A DNA stretch of 64,000 nucleotides from contig NC_015589.1 of NCBI RefSeq assembly GCF_000215085.1, forward strand, positions 62,001 to 126,000, read 5' to 3'. Below the pieces are notes generated by a model, which saw only the letters and a list, made by a program, of their open reading frames with translations, was not told the DNA's origin and did not search any database. This stretch comes from Desulforamulus ruminis DSM 2154 (GTDB taxonomy: Bacteria > Bacillota > Desulfotomaculia > Desulfotomaculales > Desulfotomaculaceae). Below are positions 27,001 through 36,036 of this stretch, in pieces; position 1 is the stretch's first letter, and every line of letters begins with the position of its first letter. Both the position numbers and the translations under genes were made by a program.

Positions 27001-28062
27001 ATGAATTTTACTGCGTTACAGTTGACCGAATTTTGCTCCAATTTGCTGCAAGCAGTGGGCGTGCCCCAGGCAGAAGCCGATATTGCGGCGGATGTTCTGG
27101 TGGATACCAGTTTGGAAGGGCTGGATACCCACGGCATCAGCCGGCTGCCCATCTATGTAAGCCGGATTCAAAAGGGGCGCATTAATGCCAAGGCGGCAAT
27201 TAAAGTTAATCAAACCGCACCGGCGGCAGCTACGGTGGATGGCGACAACGGCTTGGGGCAAGTGGTGGGCGTAAGGGCCATGGAGGTGGCCATTCGTCTG
27301 GCCCAAGAGGCCGGTGTGGGTGCCGTGGCGGTTAAACACAGCAACCATTACGGGGCTTCCTCCTATTTTTGTAAACAGGCAGCCGCTGCGGGCATGGTGG
27401 GTTTGGCTTTTACCAACACTCCTTCCGGGATCCCGCCTTGGGGCGGCAAGGAAGCCTATTTCGGGACCAACCCCATAGCCTTTGGCTTCCCCGGCAAAGA
27501 ACAGCCGGTGGTGGTGGATATGTCCTCCAGCATCGTGGCCAGGGGCCACATTATTCTGGCAGCCAAACAAGGCCAGCCCATCCCCGAAGGATGGGCCATT
27601 GACAAGGAAGGAAAACCCACCACCGATGCCAAAGCCGCCCTGGAGGGAGCGGTGCTTCCCATGGCCGGACCCAAGGGCTATGCATTAGCCCTGGCGGTTG
27701 AAGTGATGGCGGGAATTATCAGTGGATCCGCCTTTGGTAAAAATGTGGGGTGGATTTACGACGAAAGCACCCAGCCGGTGGATATCGGACATTTCTTTGT
27801 TGCCCTGGATGTGGCTAAATTTATGCCGCTGGGATTTTTCCTTAACCGGATGCTGCAAATGATTACGGAAATTAAGGAAACACCCAAAGCAGAAGGGGTT
27901 GAGGAAATTTTTATTCCCGGCGAAAGGAGAGCTATGAAAGCCAAGCGGCGTAAACGGGAGGGCATTCCTGTTCCGGATCCGTTGCTGGCAGAGCTGAACC
28001 AATTGGCCGGGGAAGTTGGTGTCATGCCCCTGGGTTCGTTTACAACAAGTGGTAATACCTAA
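27001..28062 (+). CDS. Malate/L-lactate dehydrogenase-2 family (ComC/(R)-sulfolactate dehydrogenase-like)
   Basis: A 353-residue member of the LDH2/MDHG family, a NAD(P)-dependent 2-oxoacid reductase fold unrelated to classical lactate dehydrogenase. Family blocks: DTSLEGLDTHGISRLPIYV, VDGDNGLGQVVG, VKHSNHYGASSYF, NTPSGIPPWGGKEAYFGTNP and PKGYALALAVEVMAG. ComC from this family reduces sulfopyruvate to (R)-sulfolactate, the isomer cleaved by SuyAB; paired with the SlcC-like enzyme it would interconvert the two isomers through sulfopyruvate. Plain malate or ureidoglycolate dehydrogenase is the alternative. ACGGAGGAA precedes ATG. Confidence 0.82.
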   Translation: MNFTALQLTEFCSNLLQAVGVPQAEADIAADVLVDTSLEGLDTHGISRLPIYVSRIQKGRINAKAAIKVNQTAPAAATVDGDNGLGQVVGVRAMEVAIRLAQEAGVGAVAVKHSNHYGASSYFCKQAAAAGMVGLAFTNTPSGIPPWGGKEAYFGTNPIAFGFPGKEQPVVVDMSSSIVARGHIILAAKQGQPIPEGWAIDKEGKPTTDAKAALEGAVLPMAGPKGYALALAVEVMAGIISGSAFGKNVGWIYDESTQPVDIGHFFVALDVAKFMPLGFFLNRMLQMITEIKETPKAEGVEEIFIPGERRAMKAKRRKREGIPVPDPLLAELNQLAGEVGVMPLGSFTTSGNT

Positions 28063-28194
28063 TACTTTATATTTTATAATCAACTGGGCAGCAAACAATT
28101 TTCTGGGAGGTGGTTTATAAAAATTCCTTTTAAAGCAAGGACGATAACCCCAATCAGCTTTTGGTACAAGAGTAGAGAAAAAGGAGGAGTTAAG

Positions 28195-28473
28195 TTGATT
28201 AAGTTCCTAGTACACGACCTGGCAGACATGGTTGGTGTAGCCGTAGCCGACATTAAAGCCGGCGAAGCAGTCACCGGGAAAGTTCAGGACTCGGACAAGA
28301 CCATTGAGATTCAGTCTATCAGTGATATTCCCCTGGGCCACAAAATCGCCCTGAAAGATATCGCTGCCGGTGAAAGGGTAATCAAGTATCACGTGCCCAT
28401 CGGTAAAACCGTACAGGCCATTAAAAAGGGTGAGCATGTGCACACCCATAATTTAAAAACGGAAAGGTGGTAA
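28195..28473 (+). CDS. suyA: SAF-domain small subunit of sulfolactate sulfo-lyase (UxaA N-terminal type)
   Basis: A 92-residue SAF domain corresponding to the N-terminal part of altronate dehydratase and to SuyA. Key strings are [41 protein letters not shown], and [19 protein letters not shown], where the final His-containing strand contributes to the active site. With SuyB it forms the lyase that splits (R)-sulfolactate to pyruvate and sulfite. TTG start 28195 has AAGGAGGAG upstream; the stop overlaps the suyB reading frame by 7 nt at its first candidate start. Split-subunit organisation matches SuyAB more than fused UxaA. Confidence 0.78.
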   Translation: MIKFLVHDLADMVGVAVADIKAGEAVTGKVQDSDKTIEIQSISDIPLGHKIALKDIAAGERVIKYHVPIGKTVQAIKKGEHVHTHNLKTERW

Positions 28474-28481
28474 ACCCAATC

Positions 28482-29642
28482 ATGTCTATCCCCACTTTTT
28501 ATGGCTATCGCCGTGAGAACGGCGCCGTAGGCTGCCGCAATCATGTGATCATTTTACCTGTGGACGATATTTCTAACGCTGCTTGTGAAGCGGTGGCCAA
28601 GCATGTCCAGGGCACCATGGCCCTGCCCCATCCCTACGGCCGTCTGCAGTTTGGTGAAGATTTAGAGCTGCATTTCCGTACTTTGATCGGCACCGGCTGC
28701 AACCCCAACGTAGCGGCGGTCGTGGTCATCGGCATTGAACCCAACTGGACCAATCTGATTGTGGAAGGCATTGCTAAGACCGGCAAGCCGGTGGCGGGCT
28801 TCTCAATTGAGCGCAACGGGGATTTTAAAACCGTGGAGCAGGCTTCCTGGAAAGCCAAGGAATTCGTTCAGTATGCCACCGGACTGCAAAGGGTGGAGTG
28901 CAGCATTGATGAACTGACCATTTCCACGAAATGCGGTGAGTCGGATACCACTTCCGGCCTGGCAGCCAACCCCTCCATTGGCCGTCTGTACGACCGTCTG
29001 GACCCCATGGGCCTGACCTTGTTCTTCGGGGAAACTTCGGAAGTGACCGGCGGGGAGCATCTGGTAGCGGATCGTTGCGCGACGCCGGAAATCAGGGAAG
29101 AGTTCATGAAGACCTGGACGGCTTACAACCAGTTCATTTTGGACCAGGGTGTGGATCTGTGCGGTACTCAGCCCACCCAGGGGAACATTGCCGGGGGCTT
29201 AACCACCATTGAAGAAAAAGCCTTGGGCAACATTCAGAAGATCGGTAAAGTAGCGAAAGTACAGGGTGTGCTGGCTCCGGCGGAAGCACCGACCAAGAAA
29301 GGCCTGCACTTTATGGATACCTCCTCGGCAGCAGCTGAATGCTTAACCCTGATGGCAGCCGCGGGAGCGGTATGCCACTTCTTCCCCACCGGCCAAGGCA
29401 ACATTGTGGGGAACCCCATTTTGCCGGTGATTAAGGTTTCGGCGAACCCCATCACGGTATCCACCATGTCGGAGCACATTGACGTAGATCTGAGCGGCAT
29501 TCTGCGGGGTGAAATGGATCTGGACGGAGCGGCGGATGCGCTGATGGACATCATGATCCGCACTTTGAACGGCCGGATGACCAATGCGGAAACCCTGGGT
29601 CATAAGGAGTTTGTTTTGACCAAGCTCTATCGTTCCGCTTAA
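28482..29642 (+). CDS. suyB: Large subunit of sulfolactate sulfo-lyase (UxaA C-terminal type)
   Basis: About 386 residues of the UxaA/SuyB family, an Fe-dependent lyase. Recognisable are [75 protein letters not shown] and [19 protein letters not shown], with Cys and His residues typical of the iron site. SuyB is ~390 residues, in agreement. The start is taken as ATG 28482 ([14 protein letters not shown]), with GAAAGGTGG upstream; GTG 28467 overlaps that site. Sulfite released here would feed dissimilatory sulfite reduction. Altronate or galactarate dehydratase is the alternative, disfavoured by the neighbours. Confidence 0.8.
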   Translation: MSIPTFYGYRRENGAVGCRNHVIILPVDDISNAACEAVAKHVQGTMALPHPYGRLQFGEDLELHFRTLIGTGCNPNVAAVVVIGIEPNWTNLIVEGIAKTGKPVAGFSIERNGDFKTVEQASWKAKEFVQYATGLQRVECSIDELTISTKCGESDTTSGLAANPSIGRLYDRLDPMGLTLFFGETSEVTGGEHLVADRCATPEIREEFMKTWTAYNQFILDQGVDLCGTQPTQGNIAGGLTTIEEKALGNIQKIGKVAKVQGVLAPAEAPTKKGLHFMDTSSAAAECLTLMAAAGAVCHFFPTGQGNIVGNPILPVIKVSANPITVSTMSEHIDVDLSGILRGEMDLDGAADALMDIMIRTLNGRMTNAETLGHKEFVLTKLYRSA

Positions 29643-29782
29643 TCCATAAAGTCACAGATAAAAAGAGGGACTGGATAAATTCCCGCCCCTTAGAAAAGAA
29701 ATATGAGAGTAAAATACAAAAATCATTTTAGTACAAAATGAATAGAAAAGCTACAAAAAGTTGCAAGAAAGAAGGTGTGGCT

Positions 29783-31216
29783 ATGTCCCAAGAGATTATT
29801 GTGCGCGGGAAACAAGATATTATTAACTTTCTAAATAATGCGGGTCCGGCCAAGAATGCCTCTATTGTGATTTTTACCGCCTTGGGCGGCATCTTTATCG
29901 ATGCCTATGACTTTACCAGCCTGGGTATTGGGGCGGTGCAGTTAAAAGAGCAATTTGGTTTAAGTGCTGTGCAAATGGGGAATTTAACGGCCTCCATGGC
30001 TTTTGGCGCCCTGCTGGGGGCAATTTTTGGCGGTTACTTTGTTGATAAACTGGGAAGGCAGAAAATGTTTTATGCCGACCTCTGGTTCTTTGTGGTTTCC
30101 GCCCTGGTTGCGGCCTTTGCTCCCAATGTGGAAGTATTAATGTTATGTCGGTTTTTGATGGGTATCGGCGTTGGTCTGGATTTCCCGGTGGCTTTAAGTT
30201 ATATTGCCGAGTTTAGCTCCATGAAGGGCAAGGGCAAGTGGGTCAACCTCTGGCAAGGCATGTGGTATGTTGCGGCATCTGCCTCTTTCTTAATTGTGCT
30301 TCCCTTTTACTTCCTGGGAGCCGGTCCCCATCTGTGGAGATGGGCGGTTGGTTTCGGAGCGGTGCCGGCCATCGTGGTTCTAATCATGCGGAAGTATTTC
30401 ATGGAAGAAAGCCCCCTTTGGGCTCTGAACCATGTGGGTATAAAGGAAGCGGCACGGATTATTGAAAGAACCTATGAAGTAAAAGTGGTATTGGATTGCA
30501 AACCCGAAGACCTGGAACCGGTCAAGGAAGAACATAAACCCAATCTATCCTACGGGGCTTTATTCACCAAGCGCTACAGGCTGAGAACCCTGATGGCCAC
30601 CATTGTGGCCATGACCCAGAGTATGGAATACTTTGCAGTGGGTTTCTACCTGCCGGTGATTGCCGCCATGATTTTCGGTAAGGAATTCCTCTGGGCCATT
30701 GTTGGCTCCATCGTATTTAATTGTTTCGGCATTGTAGGCGGGACCTGGCAGGCTTATATTACAGATAAGTTCGGTTCCAGAAAAATGTGCATCATTGGCT
30801 ATAGCATTGCCTGCTCTTGCCTGCTGATCATCGGGTTATTTGAACAACATATGTCGGTGCTTATGCAAGCCTTGGTCATCGGCCTGTTTATCTTCGGGCA
30901 CTCTTTCGGACCGGGCGCCCAGGGAATGGCAGTGGCGACCCTATCCTTTCCGGCCAGCATCCGGGGCTTGGGTTCCGGTTGGGGACAGACCATGGTACGG
31001 GTAGGCAGTATTACCGGCTTCTATTTCTTCCCCCTGGTACTGGCGGCTGTTGGTTTGCAAAAAACCCTGTTGTTCCTGGCCCTGGTACCGGCTATCGGTT
31101 TACTGTCCATCCTGGCCATTAAATGGGATCATACCGGTCAAGATGTTGAGTCGGAAGCTTTGCAAGATGAACAAGCGGCCAAAACCCAAGGCATGAGTGC
31201 AGGAGTTAATCTTTAG
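29783..31216 (+). CDS. MFS transporter, candidate sulfonate importer
   Basis: A 477-residue major facilitator transporter with 12 predicted membrane segments, of the sugar/aromatic-acid/niacin-like MFS group. The loop-2/3 motif GGYFVDKLGRQKMFYADLW and FLMGIGVGLDFPVALSYIAEF mark the N-terminal half, and a cytosolic loop lies between helices 6 and 7 (~220-265). ATG 29783 is 5 nt after GAAGGTG; the upstream in-frame ATG 29738 has no site. Its place between suyB and the hydroxyacid reductase suggests import of DHPS or sulfolactate, which is inference. Confidence 0.88.
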   Translation: MSQEIIVRGKQDIINFLNNAGPAKNASIVIFTALGGIFIDAYDFTSLGIGAVQLKEQFGLSAVQMGNLTASMAFGALLGAIFGGYFVDKLGRQKMFYADLWFFVVSALVAAFAPNVEVLMLCRFLMGIGVGLDFPVALSYIAEFSSMKGKGKWVNLWQGMWYVAASASFLIVLPFYFLGAGPHLWRWAVGFGAVPAIVVLIMRKYFMEESPLWALNHVGIKEAARIIERTYEVKVVLDCKPEDLEPVKEEHKPNLSYGALFTKRYRLRTLMATIVAMTQSMEYFAVGFYLPVIAAMIFGKEFLWAIVGSIVFNCFGIVGGTWQAYITDKFGSRKMCIIGYSIACSCLLIIGLFEQHMSVLMQALVIGLFIFGHSFGPGAQGMAVATLSFPASIRGLGSGWGQTMVRVGSITGFYFFPLVLAAVGLQKTLLFLALVPAIGLLSILAIKWDHTGQDVESEALQDEQAAKTQGMSAGVNL

Positions 31217-31286
31217 TGCGCGGAAAGTAGATTACGTAATGACTGAATCTGTTTCTCTTAATTCTCGACAAAAAGGGGTGTCCTCA

Positions 31287-32144
31287 ATGAAATACGGATA
31301 TATTGGATTAGGTCTTATGGGGGGAGGGTTAGCCCGCAACCTCATTCGTGCAGGAAAAGATGTAACGGTATTTGATTTAAACCCGGAAGCCATTAAAAAA
31401 ACCCTGGCTGTGGGGACTACCGGGAAAGCAGCCCAAGGTGCTGCGGAACTGGCCGGTTGCGATGTGGTATTTACCAGTCTGCCCCTGCCTAAACACATTG
31501 AGGGGACCATGCTGGGAGAAGAAGGGCTGCTGAGCAAAATGAAGGCTGGGGCCACCTATATTGATGTAAGTACCATCGACCCCAAAACCGCTAGAAAATT
31601 AGCGGAGGCTGCAGAGAGTAAAGGGATTGGTTTCCTGGCCTGCCCTTTGGGAAAAGGTCCGGCCCAGGCCGAGAAGGCGGAACAGCCCATCTTCGCCGGT
31701 GGTAAAAAGGAAGTATATGAAAAAATGCTGGATACTTTAAAGATCGTGGGCAATCCCGTTTATTATCTTGGCGGGGCGGAACAGGCCTACGCCTTTAAAT
31801 TAATCAGCAATATGATCGGCATGACCAATCTGGCTGTGCTGGCTGAAGGTTTGCGCATCGGTGAAAAGGCCGGTATTGAGCCTAAGCAGCTTCAGGAACT
31901 GCTGGCCGATACCGGGGCGAACTCCTTCCAGTTACAGGTTCGCGGGCCTTGGATCTTAAACAACGACTTTGGCAACCGTTTCGGTGTCAGTCTGGCTTTG
32001 AAGGATGTCCGGCTGGGTTGTGACATGGCCGATGACTGGGGTTATGATGCCAGATTCACCAAGCTGGCCAAGAAATTCTACGAAATTGCGGAAGCCCAAG
32101 GTTTTGCCAACGAAGACTGCAACGCAGTTTATAAAGTTTTGTAG
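31287..32144 (+). CDS. Beta-hydroxyacid dehydrogenase, 3-sulfolactaldehyde reductase-like
   Basis: A 285-residue beta-hydroxyacid dehydrogenase. Rossmann start YIGLGLMGGGLARNLI, substrate loop DVSTIDP, catalytic Lys171 in FKLISN. The loop that in hydroxyisobutyrate enzymes reads SGG is PLGKG, with basic Lys123 after Gly122; in YihU, the E. coli sulfolactaldehyde reductase, the equivalent is, from memory, a Gly-Arg pair contacting the sulfonate. This supports a sulfolactaldehyde/DHPS interconversion. ATG 31287 follows AAAAGGGGTG; longer upstream frames overlap the transporter end and lack a site. Last gene of the unit, followed by a terminator. Confidence 0.85.
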   Translation: MKYGYIGLGLMGGGLARNLIRAGKDVTVFDLNPEAIKKTLAVGTTGKAAQGAAELAGCDVVFTSLPLPKHIEGTMLGEEGLLSKMKAGATYIDVSTIDPKTARKLAEAAESKGIGFLACPLGKGPAQAEKAEQPIFAGGKKEVYEKMLDTLKIVGNPVYYLGGAEQAYAFKLISNMIGMTNLAVLAEGLRIGEKAGIEPKQLQELLADTGANSFQLQVRGPWILNNDFGNRFGVSLALKDVRLGCDMADDWGYDARFTKLAKKFYEIAEAQGFANEDCNAVYKVL

Positions 32145-32157
32145 TTGTGATTTCAAT

Positions 32158-32198
32158 AACCCTCTTTGCCATTTTGGCAAGGGGGTTCATTTTTTTAA
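32158..32198 (+). terminator. Rho-independent terminator
   Basis: AACCCTCTTTGCC pairs with GGCAAGGGGGTT across ATTTT, then CATTTTTTT. It ends the second sigma-54 unit. Confidence 0.85.
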
Positions 32199-32281
32199 GG
32201 CTTATGATTTTTATCTATTCCTAAAATTCTCCTTGCCCGGTATGATATAGGCAAGATTCGTAACGAGGCAGGTGACTGCTG

Positions 32282-33181
32282 ATGATGCCGGGGGATTTTA
32301 CCTATCCGTCCCGATATCTTAAGGTGCTGGGATACAACCTGCATTATCTGGATGAAGGAGAAGGGGAGCCGATTCTGCTGCTGCACGGGAACCCCACCTG
32401 GGGCTATTTGTGGAGGCTTTTTTTGCCGGAGTTAAGCAGGAATTACCGCTGTGTGGTTCCCGATTTTTTGGGCTTCGGCTTATCGGATAAACCAACCGGA
32501 GCGGATTACGGCCTGGCGGCTCAACAGCAGAGGCTGTCCCGGTTTGTGGATAAGCTGGGGCTTCAGGAGATAACCCTGATGGGGCATGACATCGGCGGGA
32601 TTATTGGCCTGAGCTGGGCGGCTGAAAACAAAGAACGGGTAAAGCGGCTGGTCCTCATGAACACAAGCGGGACGGTGCCCGAGGTGCTGGGCGGAAACCG
32701 CTACAGGATTCCCTGGTCCTACCTTGTATTGTGGCCCCTGCGGCTTCCGGGGTTGGGTGAAGGGTTGGTGCAGGGCCTCAACTTTTTGCAGAGGGTGGTT
32801 ATGCCTGCGGCCTTTTGGGGGAGGCAGTTCTTCTCCAAAGAGATCCGCCGGGGATTCGCAGCTCCTTACAGGGGCTGGCGGGATCGTAAAGCTCAGTTGG
32901 TTACCGTAAGGCAGATACCCATCTGGAAATCCGATCCCGTTTATCAAATGCTGTATAAAACCGGACGGTCATTGGCGGGTTGGCAGGTTCCCACCCAGAT
33001 CATATGGGGGATGAAAGATCCGTCTTTTCCCCCGTGGATCATCCATGACCTGGAAAGGCTGCTGCCCAACCACGGAATTACTTTGCGCCTGCCTGGGGCG
33101 GGGCACTTTTTAACCGAGGAAAAACCGGAAGAAATTCTTAAACAAATCAAGGAGTTTTTGCAAAATACCGGTGTCCGATGA
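32282..33181 (+). CDS. Alpha/beta hydrolase of the haloalkane dehalogenase/epoxide hydrolase group
   Basis: A 299-residue alpha/beta hydrolase. The oxyanion segment LLHGNPTWGYLWR and an Asp nucleophile elbow GHDIGG place it in the Asp-nucleophile group (haloalkane dehalogenases, fluoroacetate dehalogenase, epoxide hydrolases). The halide-binding Trp that follows Asp in true haloalkane dehalogenases is Ile here, so dehalogenation is not assured. Catalytic His is in PGAGHFLTEE and an acid likely in GMKDPSF. It stands alone, tail-to-tail with the fusion gene on the minus strand, 1 bp apart. Confidence 0.85.
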   Translation: MMPGDFTYPSRYLKVLGYNLHYLDEGEGEPILLLHGNPTWGYLWRLFLPELSRNYRCVVPDFLGFGLSDKPTGADYGLAAQQQRLSRFVDKLGLQEITLMGHDIGGIIGLSWAAENKERVKRLVLMNTSGTVPEVLGGNRYRIPWSYLVLWPLRLPGLGEGLVQGLNFLQRVVMPAAFWGRQFFSKEIRRGFAAPYRGWRDRKAQLVTVRQIPIWKSDPVYQMLYKTGRSLAGWQVPTQIIWGMKDPSFPPWIIHDLERLLPNHGITLRLPGAGHFLTEEKPEEILKQIKEFLQNTGVR

Positions 33182-33182
33182 A

Positions 33183-35657
33183 TTAAACCAGCAGCAGCAT
33201 GACCAAGGCAAAATACCCCAGAGCCAGAAAAAAGGCCGCGGCATTAAGCCATTTGTTTTTGACTTTAGGGGAGATCTTGGTCAGGCAATACTCTGTAAAC
33301 AACAATCCGATGACCATAAAGTGGGCTTGCAGAAAGTAACAGGCGGTGGTTGTCAGCAGGGGGCTGCTTGTTTTAAGGCTGGATAATTGGACCAGGTAGT
33401 TTTTTAAAGGGCTGAATTTGGTGCCCAACTGGTAGGAAATATGACTTCCGGTAATGAGTGGGATGAAAGCCAAGGACATGCGCAGGTAGGAAACAAAATT
33501 TTTGGCCATCACTCTCTTCTTTAAAAAGAAAACAACAAAAGCGGCCAAGAGTAAAAACAGCGTCCAATAAGAGAGATTAAATACCCATTTCCAATGCTGG
33601 GGATAGGTATTTTTTATTTCCGGCAGCAGGCATAGGGGCAGCAGCATCAAGCCGAAAAATAAAACCAGAGCAGCCATTCCCCCGTGCACATTGGAGAGAC
33701 GCCAGATTTCCCTGCCCGGGGGCCGCAGGCTAAATTTAATGGAATCGTTGGGGCAGTTCAGAACACATTTAAAGCACAGCTTGCAATTCATATTACTGTC
33801 CAGGTAAGCGGCATGCTGCAGCATGGGACAGCCGGTTCCCGTATCCCCTTTATAACAATTGAAGGTTTGACATTGGTTCTGGCAGATGTCTGTTTTAGCC
33901 CGCAGTTCAACCGGTGATAAGGTGGAACAAACGGCGAAGATGGCTCCCAGGGGACACAGGTAGCGGCACCAGATTTGACCCCGGAAGAGCAGCCCGCAGG
34001 CGATGGCTGCGGCTGAAATGGCCAGCAGCAAGAGGCCTGTTAAATAAGGAACATCCTTTATATCAAAAAATTCTTCATACCAGAAAATCAGGCTAAAAAG
34101 GAAGGAAAAAAATAAGTAGTAATTTTTACTGATAAAGGCTGGCACCGGTTTGGCGTAACACTTTATTTCCTGAGCCTTGCAAGCTAAAAAAGCAAAGGGA
34201 CAGATGGAGCAGGAAATCCTGGCCAGCAGCAGGGAGGCCAAAATAATCATGGGGCCCATGAATTTCCAGGTGAAGGTATTGATCCAGAGGTTGGTATTGT
34301 TTCCGGTAAAGGCAAAGAAAAGAATGCCGATAAAGATCAGGGTCATTCCTTGTTGAGCCCTTTGCGGCCAGATTTTATGATGAATTAAATTTTTCAGAAA
34401 GCCCCACTGGAGAAGATTATACCCGGGATGACTCTTGATTACTTCACCAAGAATAATGGTTTCCGCTTCGATAACAGAAGTGCTTGTTAACAGCACGGCC
34501 CGGTCAATGATTTCTTCCAACTCGCGGATGTTGGCCTGCTGGTAATCGTGGTACAGCAGTTTTTCAGTGGCGGCCTGGGAAAGGGAAAGACCTTCCTTTT
34601 CATATTTTTTACCCTTTAACGTCACAAAGTGATTTAGTAATTCAGGAATATCTCTTTTCCGGTTTCGCAGGGGTTCCAGATAGAGGAGGTCGCGGAACAG
34701 TGAATTGCACACAACGCCCGGAAATTTTTTTTCAATATACCGGGTGGGGTTACTGACGGTGGAGGCCATGAGAATTCTTACTTCCCTGGATCGGTTCACA
34801 TAGTCTATCAACCGCAGCAAAGCGCCTTTGGGGAGCAGCTCGATGTCGTTCAGGAACAGGGTGCCCCCCTGGGCTAAGTCCATATAACTGAAGCCATCGG
34901 TCAATCTTTCCATTTTGGCCAGCGGACCCAGTAATTTATTTCCTTCCTCATCCTTTGTAAGCTCTTCGCACTCCACTACAATAAAGGGCTTTTCGTTCCT
35001 CATTCCGTAGGTGTGAATGAGATTGGCCGCCAGAATTTTACCTGTTCCCTTTTCTCCCAGGATTAAGACGGGCTCATTGTGCCTGGCGATTTCATCAATT
35101 TTATGCCGCAATATTTTGGTAAACTTGCTCTGACCCACCAGTTCATGCCAATCGTTTCTGGAATGAATAATGAAACTGGCCAGGGACAGCTCCTTGTTCC
35201 TGGCAGCGAAAATTTCATCGTTTACCTTGATTAGCTGAGAAGAGAGGGTTTTAATCACTTTGTGGTTTAATTCAGGAACCCATTGGATGAGATTTTCAAA
35301 ACCACGGTCTTTAAAGACAATAATCTGACTTTTTTTGGCGGTACTAATGCAAACCGGAGAGGCTTCCCTGGTAAGAAGGCAAATTTCCCCATAATAGTCT
35401 CCGGGAGAAAGTCGGTCCAAAATGATTTTTTCTCCATGCTCATCCTGAGTGTAGACCTCTAATTCCCCTGAAAAAACAATAAAAAACTTGTCGAGGATTT
35501 CCCCCTGGGATATCATAAGATCCTGAGGGCGCAGGGTCTTTAAGCTGCAATGGCTGCTGATGTCCAGTAAAAGGTGGTCGGAAATGCCCTTAAACAGGCT
35601 CAGATTTTTTAATAAAGGATAGAGGATGTTTGAATTGGTTTGTTTTAACATAACCAT
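33183..35657 (-). CDS. Fusion: cyclic-nucleotide-binding / degenerate sigma-54 AAA / polyferredoxin membrane protein
   Basis: An 824-residue fusion. Residues ~15-130 are a CRP-type cNMP-binding domain (GEICLL). Residues ~170-410 align to sigma-54 AAA+ domains (VGQSKF, LILGEKGTGKI, AQGGTLFLNDIELLP, LRNRKRDIPELLNHF), but Walker A ends in Ile, Walker B is ND rather than DE and the GAFTGA loop is absent, so ATPase and sigma-54 contact are doubtful. From ~435 on are multiple membrane segments with NapH/NosR-type cysteines (ISCSICP, CRYLCPLGA) and a ferredoxin CKLCFKCVLNCP. No HTH is visible. It probably senses a ligand and controls or performs membrane electron transfer. ATG follows GGAGG. Confidence 0.88.
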   Translation of the reverse strand: MVMLKQTNSNILYPLLKNLSLFKGISDHLLLDISSHCSLKTLRPQDLMISQGEILDKFFIVFSGELEVYTQDEHGEKIILDRLSPGDYYGEICLLTREASPVCISTAKKSQIIVFKDRGFENLIQWVPELNHKVIKTLSSQLIKVNDEIFAARNKELSLASFIIHSRNDWHELVGQSKFTKILRHKIDEIARHNEPVLILGEKGTGKILAANLIHTYGMRNEKPFIVVECEELTKDEEGNKLLGPLAKMERLTDGFSYMDLAQGGTLFLNDIELLPKGALLRLIDYVNRSREVRILMASTVSNPTRYIEKKFPGVVCNSLFRDLLYLEPLRNRKRDIPELLNHFVTLKGKKYEKEGLSLSQAATEKLLYHDYQQANIRELEEIIDRAVLLTSTSVIEAETIILGEVIKSHPGYNLLQWGFLKNLIHHKIWPQRAQQGMTLIFIGILFFAFTGNNTNLWINTFTWKFMGPMIILASLLLARISCSICPFAFLACKAQEIKCYAKPVPAFISKNYYLFFSFLFSLIFWYEEFFDIKDVPYLTGLLLLAISAAAIACGLLFRGQIWCRYLCPLGAIFAVCSTLSPVELRAKTDICQNQCQTFNCYKGDTGTGCPMLQHAAYLDSNMNCKLCFKCVLNCPNDSIKFSLRPPGREIWRLSNVHGGMAALVLFFGLMLLPLCLLPEIKNTYPQHWKWVFNLSYWTLFLLLAAFVVFFLKKRVMAKNFVSYLRMSLAFIPLITGSHISYQLGTKFSPLKNYLVQLSSLKTSSPLLTTTACYFLQAHFMVIGLLFTEYCLTKISPKVKNKWLNAAAFFLALGYFALVMLLLV

Positions 35658-35859
35658 GACAATCCTCCGGGTTTATGATTTTGTTTCAGGTATTGATCAA
35701 AGGCGGAGAAGCAATAGCCAAAGGAGGTGGTTCCTTTTCAGGATAATTCATTTCCTTTATTGGCTCAATCACAGAAAATGTCGAAAAAAGGATGTGCAGG
35801 ATCCCTTGAAGGGTTGATAAAAAAGATGTTATAGTTAAGGGACAAGTCTTATTTGGCTC

Positions 35860-35888
35860 TTGACTTGTGAAACATAAATGAATATAAT
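35860..35888 (+). promoter_or_regulatory. Sigma-A promoter for tRNA-Ser/SRP RNA
   Basis: TTGACT and TATAAT separated by 17 nt, ending 38 bp upstream of the tRNA. Near-consensus, as expected for stable RNA. Confidence 0.85.
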
Positions 35889-35926
35889 CTAACATGTAGT
35901 CTGTAAAAACAAGAGAAAATTTTTCT

Positions 35927-36018
35927 GGAGAGGTGGCCGAGTCCGGTCGAAGGCGCATGACTGGAAATCATGTAATGGGGCAACTCATTCGCGGGTTCGA
36001 ATCCCGCCCTCTCCGCCA
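35927..36018 (+). tRNA. tRNA-Ser (GGA)
   Basis: The acceptor stem GGAGAGG pairs with CCTCTCC, with discriminator G and encoded CCA at the end. The anticodon loop is CTGGAAA inside an ATGA/TCAT stem, giving anticodon GGA. A long variable arm and GGTTCGAATC T-loop are typical of tRNA-Ser. SRP RNA follows immediately, the Bacillus-like order. Confidence 0.97.
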
Positions 36019-36036
36019 CAAAAAATGTTAGTCTAT

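Noticed and set aside
28195-29642. Assignment of the lyase as altronate dehydratase UxaA
   Set aside because: Not excluded, but UxaA is usually one chain beside hexuronate genes; here subunits are split and neighbours fit sulfolactate metabolism.
32282-33181. Firm call as haloalkane dehalogenase
   Set aside because: The halide-binding Trp after the nucleophile is Ile, so only the broader family is claimed.
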